30,270 nucleotides of DNA from JBCBSS01 sp039819065 (GTDB lineage: Bacteria > Bacteroidota > Bacteroidia > Cytophagales > Cyclobacteriaceae): positions 1 to 30,270 of the forward strand of contig JBCBSS010000096.1 in the NCBI GenBank assembly GCA_039819065.1, in the 5' to 3' direction. Within the stretch, counting starts at the first letter, position 1. The number at the start of each line of letters is the position of its first letter. The notes below the pieces were generated by a model. That model did no database searches. It was not told the origin of the DNA and saw only the letters and a program-made list of their open reading frames with translations. Positions 22,836 to 30,270 of the stretch are shown piece by piece. A program made the translations under genes and the position numbers.

Positions 22836-23452
22836 AGCTTATTCCTCCAATTGTAGAATCCAAAAAGACAGATAATTAGAAAGACAAAGTATTCTATGGC
22901 TACAAAATGGATGCCCTTGAGTATATACAAAGTCACTGAAACCGCGTCAACCAATATCCATAATACCCAGGTTTCAATGCGCTTTCGAGACAATAAAAAT
23001 GTAGCTAGAATACTGGCAACCGTAGTAAAAGCATCGGGGAAAGGGTAGGAGGCTGATTGTGGGAATAACTCAGGCAGTAAAATGTGGATTTGACCGATAT
23101 AAGCACCCAAACCAACAGTACCAACTATGAGTATAATGACATAGATCAGTCGCCATTTGTTAGACAACTGTTCCACCTTCCGTTCTGACTTGGCTTGCCC
23201 CCAATAATACCACCCATAGACGGTGACGCCAAAGAAGAAAACTTGCAGTAGCATATCAGAGTAGAGTCGCACCTGAAAGAACAAGGCGAAGAAGGCAAAC
23301 TCATTGATAATACCCGTTGGCCAAGTCCAAATGTTAGCTCGGGCAGCGAGTATAACCGAAATTAGGCCAAACAGGGTGCCGATCAATTCTACATAACTCA
23401 GAGGGTAACTAAGTACCTCAAAGGCGATATTGTTGATATCAAAGAAATCCAC
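22832..23452 (-). CDS. pnuC: PnuC-family nicotinamide riboside transporter
   Basis: 206 residues with about seven membrane helices, typical of PnuC. Family features include the WTWPTGIINEFAFFALFFQV and LYSDMLLQVFFFGVTVYGWY segments, ending in FLIICLFGFYNWRNKL. PnuC lets nicotinamide riboside cross the inner membrane by facilitated diffusion, trapped by NadR phosphorylation. Some Bacteroidota homologues (PnuT) carry thiamine, but the operon partner here is NadR, not thiamine pyrophosphokinase, so nicotinamide riboside is the likely substrate. The start is GTG at 23452, overlapping the receptor stop by one base (TAGTG). Confidence 0.92.
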   Translation of the reverse strand: MDFFDINNIAFEVLSYPLSYVELIGTLFGLISVILAARANIWTWPTGIINEFAFFALFFQVRLYSDMLLQVFFFGVTVYGWYYWGQAKSERKVEQLSNKWRLIYVIILIVGTVGLGAYIGQIHILLPELFPQSASYPFPDAFTTVASILATFLLSRKRIETWVLWILVDAVSVTLYILKGIHFVAIEYFVFLIICLFGFYNWRNKL

Positions 23453-25449
23453 TAGAAGCGATATGTCAGCATAGCATAGTAGTTTCTAGGAGCCTGTACA
23501 AAGAATTTGTTAGTGCCGTCAAAATCAACAAAGCCGTTATTGAAGTACTGTGTATCCGTCACATTGTTAACAAAGAACGAAAAAGTCAACCCATTAAAAT
23601 GATAGGCAAAACGCCAGTCCAATAATGCATAATCCGGTATTTCATTTTCATTGGCAAAGTCGATATAGGAAGCTCCCTGGTACCTTAAGTTAAGGCCTGT
23701 TTCGAATCCCCTGAGATTGTAAGTTATGCCCTGATTGATAATAAACTGTGGAGTCAGAATAGGGTTAAAACTTTCGTCGTTCTGTTTGATGAGGCTACGA
23801 TTATAAGAAGCATTGTTTTCTAAAACCAAACGTGGCAGGGGAGCATAACGCAAGCTTAGTTCCACACCCTGACGTGTGCTGCTTTCTACGTTGCTATTCA
23901 ACGCCAATCCATTCGGTCCGAACTGACCATTCAGGACGATTTCATTGTCAAAGCTCATATGGTAATAATTCAAGCTACCAGATAGCTTTTCGGAATAAAG
24001 TCGTAAACCTAGTTCATGGTCCACCACGTATTCAGGGTCGATGATAGCCAGTATTGGACTGCCATCTTCATTGGCTAGTAGGTCATCCGAGCCACCAAAA
24101 AGGTCATTGCGTGTAGGTTCTCTACCTGTTCTACCCACACTATAATAGAACTGCAGATTGTCCTGGGCTACATAAGTGATACCAACCTTAGGGTTGAGGA
24201 AATTCCATGTCGTGCGATCGAGTGGCACAGTGCCCTCATAGCTGAAATTAGTATGCCTGTATTGTAAGTCTGCAAAAAGCACTACTTTCTGCAAGGTTAA
24301 AGACATCTTGGTGAAGGCACTGTATTCATTCTTATAGCCTGTGTTTTCATAGAGCTCTCGGGCCGTTCTTTCGCTACCAATATGCTCTCTGGAATAGTCA
24401 CTGATATGGATACCGGTTGTCCAATTGACCTTATCAGACTCAAAGGAAAGGTTTGAGAATCCACCAAAAAGGTGAGACATTAATGCGTAGTTGAGCATTT
24501 CATCGGTAGAAGGCAAGCCAAGGAAGTTGTTCAAGTCGAAATCATAATTGCCTTCCAGGTAATTGTAATACAAGCTCGACCGGAGCGTCCATTGCGAACT
24601 GAAAAGAAACTCATGCTGCAACTGCGTCAAAGATTGGGTGAAAGAATCGTCCTCTTGTGCATTGGCGTTGGTTCTCGGTTCTGCCTCGATTACTTCTAAG
24701 GGCACACCCAGCCAAGCCATTTGGTTCTTTTGATTGCCTGCAAACCCGGTGAGCTTTAGCTTATGCTTGTCGTTATAAATCCCGGCGCTGTAGAATACCG
24801 ATTTAGAATCATTAGCAGAGCGAAATTTATAACCATCCGAACTGAGCCTGGAAGCCCTGATATAGAAAGCCTTGTTGCCCTTGCGGTGATTGTGTTCCCC
24901 AAAAAAGCGATAGGTACCAAAGGAGCCATAACCCGCACCGAGAGATGTATAGGTAGAATCGAAAAGCTGTGGTGAGGAGAATTGCAAGCTACCACCAAAG
25001 CTGGCGTTACCATTTTTAGTGGTACCTACACCACGTTGAATCTGTACATTACTGACAGAATTGAGAAAGTCTGGGTAGTTAGAAAAGTAGACACCTTGAT
25101 CTTCCGGCTCGTTCAAGGGAACCCCATCCAAGGTCATATTCAACCTGGTTTGATCTATGCCCCGAAGTCTGAAATATGAGTACCCCTGATAACTACCTGC
25201 ATCCGAATACACCGTCATAGATGGGGTAGTGCTTAGAATGAATGAAGGCTCCTGACCCGTGTTTCTGGATTCCAGGGATTGGATACTGAGGTTGGTGAAC
25301 GAAACGGGTGTATATTTTTCCGCTTGATAGTCTTCTGAGATGACGACTTCGTTCAGTTTACGAGTGGTCAAGCTATCTGACGTTGTCTGTGCTTTGGTGA
25401 TATGGGTAAATACCAAAGCTGTGCAGCACAGTAGTAGAATACGTGTCAT
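23452..25449 (-). CDS. TonB-dependent outer-membrane receptor (probable nicotinamide riboside uptake)
   Basis: 665 residues. Signal peptide 1-20 (ending THITKAQ). A plug domain covers about 30-150 (KLNEVVISEDYQAEKYTPVS, IRGVGTTKNGNASFGG-type plug end) and a 22-strand beta-barrel follows, ending in an aromatic terminal residue (MLTYRF). There is no N-terminal carboxypeptidase-like or STN extension. First gene of an operon with pnuC and nadR, so the cargo is most likely nicotinamide riboside or a related pyridine nucleotide precursor. A palindrome upstream at 25487-25509 may be its operator. Confidence 0.9.
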   Translation of the reverse strand: MTRILLLCCTALVFTHITKAQTTSDSLTTRKLNEVVISEDYQAEKYTPVSFTNLSIQSLESRNTGQEPSFILSTTPSMTVYSDAGSYQGYSYFRLRGIDQTRLNMTLDGVPLNEPEDQGVYFSNYPDFLNSVSNVQIQRGVGTTKNGNASFGGSLQFSSPQLFDSTYTSLGAGYGSFGTYRFFGEHNHRKGNKAFYIRASRLSSDGYKFRSANDSKSVFYSAGIYNDKHKLKLTGFAGNQKNQMAWLGVPLEVIEAEPRTNANAQEDDSFTQSLTQLQHEFLFSSQWTLRSSLYYNYLEGNYDFDLNNFLGLPSTDEMLNYALMSHLFGGFSNLSFESDKVNWTTGIHISDYSREHIGSERTARELYENTGYKNEYSAFTKMSLTLQKVVLFADLQYRHTNFSYEGTVPLDRTTWNFLNPKVGITYVAQDNLQFYYSVGRTGREPTRNDLFGGSDDLLANEDGSPILAIIDPEYVVDHELGLRLYSEKLSGSLNYYHMSFDNEIVLNGQFGPNGLALNSNVESSTRQGVELSLRYAPLPRLVLENNASYNRSLIKQNDESFNPILTPQFIINQGITYNLRGFETGLNLRYQGASYIDFANENEIPDYALLDWRFAYHFNGLTFSFFVNNVTDTQYFNNGFVDFDGTNKFFVQAPRNYYAMLTYRF

Positions 25450-25776
25450 AGGTTATTAAAAGGTTGATTGTTGAGCAAAGATATAAATATGTGTAATAAA
25501 TACGCATATTAAAAATAAATTTGCCAACTTTTATTTCTGGTGCTTAATGATATCAGACCAGGTAAATCTCAATTTAAAGCCTTAAGGCCAGCCAAGCAAA
25601 GGGAATATTGCTACGCGTATTAAATCCTGCTGAAACCTTCAATCCATAATCTTCTAGTGATTTCTCCTAATTGAACCTCCCAATTTCATGGAAACCATTT
25701 TCTATAAAGTAGGTCTTTATAACCGATTAAAACCACTACTGACAAAACATAATTATTTGATTGCGTATAACTACTC
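25450..25776. other. Divergent intergenic region
   Basis: 327 bp between the receptor gene (minus) and the LytTR membrane protein (plus). It contains the palindrome at 25487-25509 and is otherwise unremarkable AT-rich sequence. No TPP-riboswitch-like core was seen. Confidence 0.5.
25487..25509. promoter_or_regulatory. Operator-like palindrome before the NAD-precursor operon
   Basis: ATATGTGTA, spacer ATAAA, TACGCATAT; 8 of 9 positions are inverted. It lies 38 bp upstream of the receptor start codon, in the region expected for its promoter. The regulator is not known. Confidence 0.5.
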
Positions 25777-26670
25777 ATGACCAAAATGCTCTATCTCAAT
25801 TCACGTCGTTTTGCTAATAGCCAGACCCAGACTGGTAAACTCCGAAGGCTATCGATTTCCAACGTTTTTCAGTGGCGCTGGACAAGTATTGTGCTATTAG
25901 GAGTTGTGAGTAATACACTGGTCAATATGGTGCTTGACTTGAAATACAATAGGCCTCTAATCTCTGTAGATTTAGAAGAGTATTTGAATGCCATTATAGC
26001 AGCGGCTTTATTGCTGGAAGGCACAAGATGGATTTCACGTAAGCTGGATTCCCACGTGTCATGGGAAGCACAACCCAAACGCAGGCTGCTGATACAGTTG
26101 GTTTTACATTTTTTGTTCGTGGCCGTGGTACTTAACGCTGCCCTTCTAACAGTAACCTATATCTTCTATGGAGGTATCTACGGTGCTGTCGATCTGCTCA
26201 TTATTGACCTAACGGTGCTGTTAATGACCTTTTTGTTTTCGTCAGTCGATACTGGAATCGCTTTTTACAGAAAGCCAAAACCAGATATTAACTCCACATT
26301 TCTTAAGCAACCTCCTCAGCTTATCAATGTTACACTGAGCCAGACAAAACACTTTATTAATCCAGCGGATGTGCTATGTGCATTGAGCGATTCGGGGATG
26401 GTCAGCTTGTACACTACCCAAGGCACAAAGTACCTCTATGATGGCTCTTTGGACAGCTTAATGACATTGCTCGATGCTAACCACTTCTTCCGAGCCAATC
26501 GTCAATCCATCTTAAGCATGGCTGCTATCCGTACGACCAAGTCCCTTCCTCAGGGTAAGATTCAGTTGACCATTGCTAAAAACGACCAAGCGGAAATTAC
26601 CCTTGTTGTCAGCCGCACCAAAGCCGCTTCATTTCGGCGTTGGGTGAGAAGCCAACAACCATCCCATTGA
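25777..26670 (+). CDS. Membrane LytTR DNA-binding protein without receiver
   Basis: 297 residues. Four hydrophobic segments at about 35-53, 69-82, 104-131 and 138-157, then a LytTR DNA-binding domain at about 180-292 (LCALSDSGMVSLYTTQGTKY, FFRANRQSILSMAAI). There is no receiver or kinase domain, so it is a one-component, membrane-tethered regulator, as found in several Bacteroidota genomes. It may control nearby genes, but no link is evident. The start is ATG at 25777. Its stop is 5 bp from the convergent acyltransferase gene. Confidence 0.85.
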   Translation: MTKMLYLNSRRFANSQTQTGKLRRLSISNVFQWRWTSIVLLGVVSNTLVNMVLDLKYNRPLISVDLEEYLNAIIAAALLLEGTRWISRKLDSHVSWEAQPKRRLLIQLVLHFLFVAVVLNAALLTVTYIFYGGIYGAVDLLIIDLTVLLMTFLFSSVDTGIAFYRKPKPDINSTFLKQPPQLINVTLSQTKHFINPADVLCALSDSGMVSLYTTQGTKYLYDGSLDSLMTLLDANHFFRANRQSILSMAAIRTTKSLPQGKIQLTIAKNDQAEITLVVSRTKAASFRRWVRSQQPSH

Positions 26671-26675
26671 CCAAT

Positions 26676-27791
26676 CTATGGCTTTGGATATTTCCGGCCA
26701 TTCAAGAATGCGCCGATAAAAGTGCCTCTGACCACATAGTGGTAACTAACTGAGCAGATCACTGAAGTACAAAATAGTACGACCAAGAACTTGATATGAA
26801 CAGACCAACCCGTATCGGCCAACAGCCCTGGGATCAATAAAGTGAATGGCAAATGAATCAAGTAGATCCAGTAAGAGCCATCCGAGAGATAACGCATGCG
26901 CGGAGAGTGGTGATTAGCGTACCTCAAGAATACACCCATCAAACCAAATAGCACAAACCAGATGATCAGGGCGTTTAAGGCACCAAATAGAACGTCGCCT
27001 ACTTCTATTCTAAAAATGAACTTGAGGGTGAATATTGTGAATGCCAACGTAAGAAATAACCGGTCGTAAGCTAACATATTTTGCAGTAAGTGTTTCGATT
27101 TATAGAACAGCCATCCAACTCCATAGAAAACTGAGTAAAAGATGAATAACTCAATTTCCGGGACGAAGGAGAGGGGAGTGGAAGCCCAGGTGTCCCACAT
27201 CCAAACCAATAAGAAGAAGATGATCAGCGTGAATATGATGATGAATAACCATCGGCGTTGGATGAGCCATTCAAAGGAATGCTTCAAATGTCTTGTGAGT
27301 TTCGACATTTGCTTTAGGGTTATACCGACCAACACAAAGCATATGGTTATCAGGATCAAATAATACAAAAACCATAGGTGGTAAGTGATGACCGGATAGG
27401 CGCTCCAGTCAGTCAATCTGGGAGAAAGTGTAGTACCCAAGGCAATGGCTGTTCGGTTGGCAGACCATGAGATCAGAGGGTGTAATAAGCATAGAAAAAC
27501 CACAAAAGGGAAGACAATTCTAGATACTCTATTACTAACCATGGCTTTGAACCCTCTTTCATAAAACAGCAGCGCCCCAAAGAAGCCTGCGATCAGGAAG
27601 AACATCGGCATTCTGAAAAGATGTATCAGGCTATTGAGGTAATTGTAGAATACGTTTGAAGCCGAAGCGTCTTTGGGCCAAAAGAGGTCTTCTCCCAATG
27701 TATAGGTTTCGGCAGCATGTAACACCACACCCAGAAGCATCATAACAGCTCTCAGGGCATCCATGGCATGTAAGCGATTCGATTGAAGCAT
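26676..27791 (-). CDS. Acyltransferase-3 family membrane protein
   Basis: 371 residues, about ten membrane helices, matching the acyltransferase-3/OpgC-type family that transfers acetyl or succinyl groups to extracytoplasmic glycans. The N-terminal RLHAMDALRAVMMLLGVVLH places the conserved Arg and His25 of the family. RMPMFFLIAGFFGALLFYER and SDGSYWIYLIHLPFTLLIPG are also characteristic. Substrate unknown. Transcribed alone on the minus strand. Confidence 0.88.
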   Translation of the reverse strand: MLQSNRLHAMDALRAVMMLLGVVLHAAETYTLGEDLFWPKDASASNVFYNYLNSLIHLFRMPMFFLIAGFFGALLFYERGFKAMVSNRVSRIVFPFVVFLCLLHPLISWSANRTAIALGTTLSPRLTDWSAYPVITYHLWFLYYLILITICFVLVGITLKQMSKLTRHLKHSFEWLIQRRWLFIIIFTLIIFFLLVWMWDTWASTPLSFVPEIELFIFYSVFYGVGWLFYKSKHLLQNMLAYDRLFLTLAFTIFTLKFIFRIEVGDVLFGALNALIIWFVLFGLMGVFLRYANHHSPRMRYLSDGSYWIYLIHLPFTLLIPGLLADTGWSVHIKFLVVLFCTSVICSVSYHYVVRGTFIGAFLNGRKYPKP

Positions 27792-28130
27792 TAAATTTTT
27801 GATTTGAGTTAGAGACCGTAGTCATTATTAAGCACCTTTTCAGAGTCATTTCGAGTGCAACGAGAAATCTATCTCTTTAATAATCGATACTTTAGATAGA
27901 GAGGTAATTCTCCTAAGGTCGCAATGACTGACTTTTGAAACGCCTTTGCATTCAAAACTCTCTTCTTACTTAATCAAATGCACTTTTTTGCAGGTTTTAG
28001 AATGTGAGTTGATATAAAAAACAAGGTGAAACGATATAGCCCAACGCAGGCTTTTTAAAAAAAGTGACTATCGTTTTATGGAATTTCTGAATACAACACA
28101 TCATAACACCATACAACAAAATTCTATGTT
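27792..28130. other. Divergent intergenic region with repeat
   Basis: 339 bp between the acyltransferase gene (minus) and the CarboxypepD_reg-like gene (plus). The left half is the repeat element at 27833-27945. The right half is AT-rich and should hold the plus-strand promoter. No gene seen. Confidence 0.5.
27833..27945. repeat. Intergenic GTCATTTCGAG-type repeat element
   Basis: GTCATTTCGAGTGCAACGAG, AAATCTATCTC on the left; ATAGAGAGGTAATTCTCCTA, AGGTCGCAATGAC on the right, the two ends being imperfect inverted repeats. It shares TGACTGACTTT and the ATCTATCTC / TTCTCCT blocks with 18704-18829. Confidence 0.6.
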
Positions 28131-28856
28131 ATGAAGAAACAATATTCCTTAACTATTTCAGTACCCTGTGAACAAAACTGGAGTGACTTTACACCAACCG
28201 CGGATGGAGGGTTTTGCGGTTCATGTCAGAAGAACGTAATCGACTTCACTCAAATGAGTGACGAGGAAGTACTCAACTTCTTCAAAAACAAACCTAAAAA
28301 TGTATGCGGCCGCCTTAGTCAATATCAGATGACCAACCTATCACAAAGAACAACATCGACTGCGACTTCAGCCATGAAATGGGTGAGGGCAGGACTATTG
28401 AGTGCATTAATGATCACCGCCGGTCATAGTTTAATGGCACAAAACCAACCCACAGCATTTCCGGTAGAACGTAATGAAGGCATCGGTGTTTCGGAAGAAA
28501 GCAATACCAATGCTGCTTTGTCTCACCAGATCAAAGGTGTAGTGGTAGATGAATTCAACCAATCACTTCCTGGTGTTAACATTTACCTGAAGGGAAGTAC
28601 CACGGTTGGTACAGTATCAGATGTAGATGGAAACTTTACTTTTCCTCAGCGAGTGGAAACAGGCGACGTCATTGTATTCAGCTTCATTGGTATGGAAACA
28701 GTAGAATACACTGTACCTGAGCAAGTTCCGGATAAATTAACCATCACAATGCAGTCTTTTATAGAGTTGACCGGTGAAGTAGTGGTTGGACAAGTTTACC
28801 ACGAAAAGAGCTCTGTATTCGGTCAATTATGGCGAAAGGTGAAGCATATATTCTAA
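28131..28856 (+). CDS. CarboxypepD_reg-like membrane protein with N-terminal Cys motif
   Basis: 241 residues. The N-terminal 60 residues carry VPCEQNWSDFTPTADGGFCG then SCQKNVIDF, with Cys13, Cys29, Cys32 and Cys59, a small domain I have seen at the start of other Bacteroidota proteins. One membrane helix lies at about 86-103 (AGLLSALMITAGHSLMAQ). A carboxypeptidase-regulatory-like beta-sandwich spans about 131-208 (IKGVVVDEFNQSLPGVNIYL, TVSDVDGNFTFP). The CPDR domain would be periplasmic and the Cys motif cytoplasmic. Role unknown; perhaps a scaffold for the adjacent transglutaminase-fold protein, 16-20 bp downstream. Confidence 0.8.
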   Translation: MKKQYSLTISVPCEQNWSDFTPTADGGFCGSCQKNVIDFTQMSDEEVLNFFKNKPKNVCGRLSQYQMTNLSQRTTSTATSAMKWVRAGLLSALMITAGHSLMAQNQPTAFPVERNEGIGVSEESNTNAALSHQIKGVVVDEFNQSLPGVNIYLKGSTTVGTVSDVDGNFTFPQRVETGDVIVFSFIGMETVEYTVPEQVPDKLTITMQSFIELTGEVVVGQVYHEKSSVFGQLWRKVKHIF

Positions 28857-28875
28857 CCGAAGCTACGGCATCTTG

Positions 28876-29895
28876 GTGAAAGTAAGATTCATGGTTTTGA
28901 TGGTTGGGTTGAGCTTGGTACTGCCCAAATCCCATGCTCAGATTGTCGGTTTCCCCAATGTTGATTTTGGTGCTGCGGATAGTGTGGCGATGGTATATGA
29001 TGGGCACCGGATCAATGACCTAAGGGCGCTAACGATCAAGCTCACCCAACCTCTTTCTACTGATGTCGAGAAGTTCAGGGCCATTTACAAATGGGTATGC
29101 AATAATATCGAGAACGATTACCCACTCTTCATCAAAGTCAAGAAGCAGCGCCAGAAGTTATTAGATGACCCAGAAGCCTTCATGGCCTGGAATAATAGCT
29201 TCCGCATTCAGGTGATGAAAAAGCTGATGAAGGAACAACGCACGATGTGTACCGGGTACGCTTACCTGATCAAGGAGATGGCCTTTCATGCAGAGATCAC
29301 ATCCAAAGTAGTGAACGGATATGGTAGAACAGCGCATGCCAATATAGGCGGAGAGGGCTTTGCCAACCATTCGTGGAATGCAGTAAACCTTGGCGGTCGT
29401 TGGTACCTCTGTGATGCCACCTGGTCAAGCGGGATCATCAATGGTGATGAAGGTACTTTTGTCAAACAATATGATGACGCTTATTTTCTGGCTGACCCTA
29501 CCTTATTCATCCGCAATCATTATCCTTTAGATACTACCTGGTCACTACTGGAAAAGACACTATCGTTAGAAGAGTTCTTAAATGCGCCTTTGGTATACAA
29601 GGGATCATTCAGGCATCAGGTGACACCAGTTTTACCCGATCAATTTAGAACCGTCGCTATAAAAGGAGAGCCCATTACTTTTAGCTTCAAAGCCAGAGAT
29701 ACTGTAGCCGATAAGGCCGTCGAACTGAAAGTAACTGCCTACAAAACAGTAATTTCCTCGGCTTCCAAAACCATTTCCAATCAAGGTGAACATTATGAAG
29801 TTGATCACACCTTCAAACACAAAGGACGATATTCGGTACACCTACTACTAGATGGAGAATATGTGATGACCTATTCGGTGGAGGTGGGTAGGTGA
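28876..29895 (+). CDS. Secreted transglutaminase-like (Kyphoscoliosis peptidase-type) protein
   Basis: About 339 residues. Signal peptide up to about residue 22 (ending PKSHAQ). A transglutaminase-like core follows: FRAIYKWVCNNIENDYPLF, then the catalytic triad Cys125 (TMCTGYAYL), His165 (NHSWNAV) and Asp180 (LCDATWSSG). This is a cysteine peptidase or transglutaminase fold, likely active on peptides outside the cytoplasm. The C-terminal 90 residues form a beta-rich domain (ITFSFKARDTVADK...HYEVDHTFKHKGRYSVHLLL). I chose GTG at 28876; TTG at 28873 and ATG at 28891 are alternatives. Likely co-transcribed with the upstream gene. Confidence 0.85.
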   Translation: MKVRFMVLMVGLSLVLPKSHAQIVGFPNVDFGAADSVAMVYDGHRINDLRALTIKLTQPLSTDVEKFRAIYKWVCNNIENDYPLFIKVKKQRQKLLDDPEAFMAWNNSFRIQVMKKLMKEQRTMCTGYAYLIKEMAFHAEITSKVVNGYGRTAHANIGGEGFANHSWNAVNLGGRWYLCDATWSSGIINGDEGTFVKQYDDAYFLADPTLFIRNHYPLDTTWSLLEKTLSLEEFLNAPLVYKGSFRHQVTPVLPDQFRTVAIKGEPITFSFKARDTVADKAVELKVTAYKTVISSASKTISNQGEHYEVDHTFKHKGRYSVHLLLDGEYVMTYSVEVGR

Positions 29896-30079
29896 TTGGC
29901 TGGACGGAAATTGGACGCTGGAAGTTAGAAGTTGGATGGCCAGGTATATAGAAGTAAGTAGAAATAAAGGCTGAAGGTATTACTTACTGGAGTGAAAATT
30001 ACTTGGTGTTATATATACTGACTGGCGCGAAATTTACTTTCGTGTCTTTATGCCCTTAATCCACTGAACCTCGTCTATC

Positions 30080-30268
30080 CTAATCACTAATAGTCGTTAT
30101 CATCGCATTATTTCGGTAAGCGGCGCTGAAAAACAACACGAGCCTGTCAACCATCAATTTTATGGCTTTGTAGTGATTGTTTTTAGCATGTTCATCAAGG
30201 AAGTGAAGTAATTCATGAACCAGCATGTTGGATTGTTCCGGTAGTATTTGAGGACTGAAGTAGAAGTC
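30080..30268 (-). CDS. C-terminal end of an unidentified gene, cut by the window
   Basis: The minus strand is open from the window edge to a TAG at 30082-30080, giving 62 residues: DFYFSPQILPEQSNMLVHEL, LHFLDEHAKNNHYKAIKLMV and DRLVLFFSAAYRNNAMITTI, ending SD. It has normal amino acid use and an HELLH motif (residues 18-22 of the fragment), which could be a zinc site or chance. The 5' part lies outside the window, so no family can be named. No hairpin was seen after its stop. Confidence 0.55.
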   Translation of the reverse strand, partial: DFYFSPQILPEQSNMLVHELLHFLDEHAKNNHYKAIKLMVDRLVLFFSAAYRNNAMITTISD

Positions 30269-30270
30269 CT

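Noticed and set aside
25450..25520. TPP riboswitch upstream of the receptor/PnuC operon
   Set aside because: Considered because PnuC relatives can carry thiamine; no THI-box core was seen and NadR points to nicotinamide riboside.

Overview
The window looks like a chromosomal segment of a Bacteroidota bacterium, most likely a marine or soil Cytophagales-type organism; this is an inference from gene content, not a database match. Pointers are LytS/LytTR pairs, Receptor-L-domain lipoproteins with an acidic stretch after the lipobox cysteine, a small TonB receptor in an operon with PnuC and NadR, an ECF sigma factor with a TPR-bearing anti-sigma-like protein, a CarboxypepD_reg-like protein, a YiaA-type protein, few clear Shine-Dalgarno sites, and gaps full of hairpins and degenerate dispersed repeats. 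No rRNA, tRNA, CRISPR array or transposase was seen.

Layout. 130-1319 (minus): a compact operon of a DUF4359-like secreted protein, a small conserved protein and a PNPOx-like flavoprotein, with 11-bp overlaps. 1320-5934: two paralogous surface lipoproteins (minus) separated by a 1.1-kb gap that holds a decayed gene for a small secreted basic protein with an intact terminator, surrounded by several families of short degenerate repeats. 5935-8478 (minus): LytTR response regulator, LytS-type kinase and an NTF2-like secreted protein. 8665-12689 (plus): membrane class III nucleotide cyclase and phosphoenolpyruvate carboxylase. 12704-17424: ECF sigma factor and membrane anti-sigma-like TPR protein (minus), divergent from a 61-residue lanthipeptide-like precursor and a 932-residue signal-peptide/TPR/CHAT-protease/TM protein (plus). 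17634-18689: ArsR-type regulator with a near-perfect operator palindrome, then an Asp/Glu racemase-family enzyme. 18996-20091 (minus): YiaA-like membrane protein and a Crp/Fnr-family regulator. 20422-21738: CoA transferase. 21837-25449 (minus): TonB receptor, PnuC, NadR, a pathway for uptake of nicotinamide riboside and its conversion to NAD. 25777-29895: a membrane LytTR protein, an acyltransferase-3 protein (minus), a carboxypeptidase-regulatory-like protein and a secreted transglutaminase-fold protein. 30080-30270: C-terminal end of an unidentified minus-strand gene with an HELLH motif.

The most unusual part is 12704-17424. A RiPP-like precursor (pinensin-type leader, Gly-Gly, three Thr...Cys pairs in the core) sits directly before a predicted periplasmic, membrane-anchored TPR-CHAT caspase-like protease, opposite a sigma/anti-sigma pair whose anti-sigma-like protein also carries predicted periplasmic TPRs. 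A strong terminator hairpin between precursor and protease contains the protease start codon. No lanthipeptide synthetase or export gene is in the window, so how these parts work together is a hypothesis.
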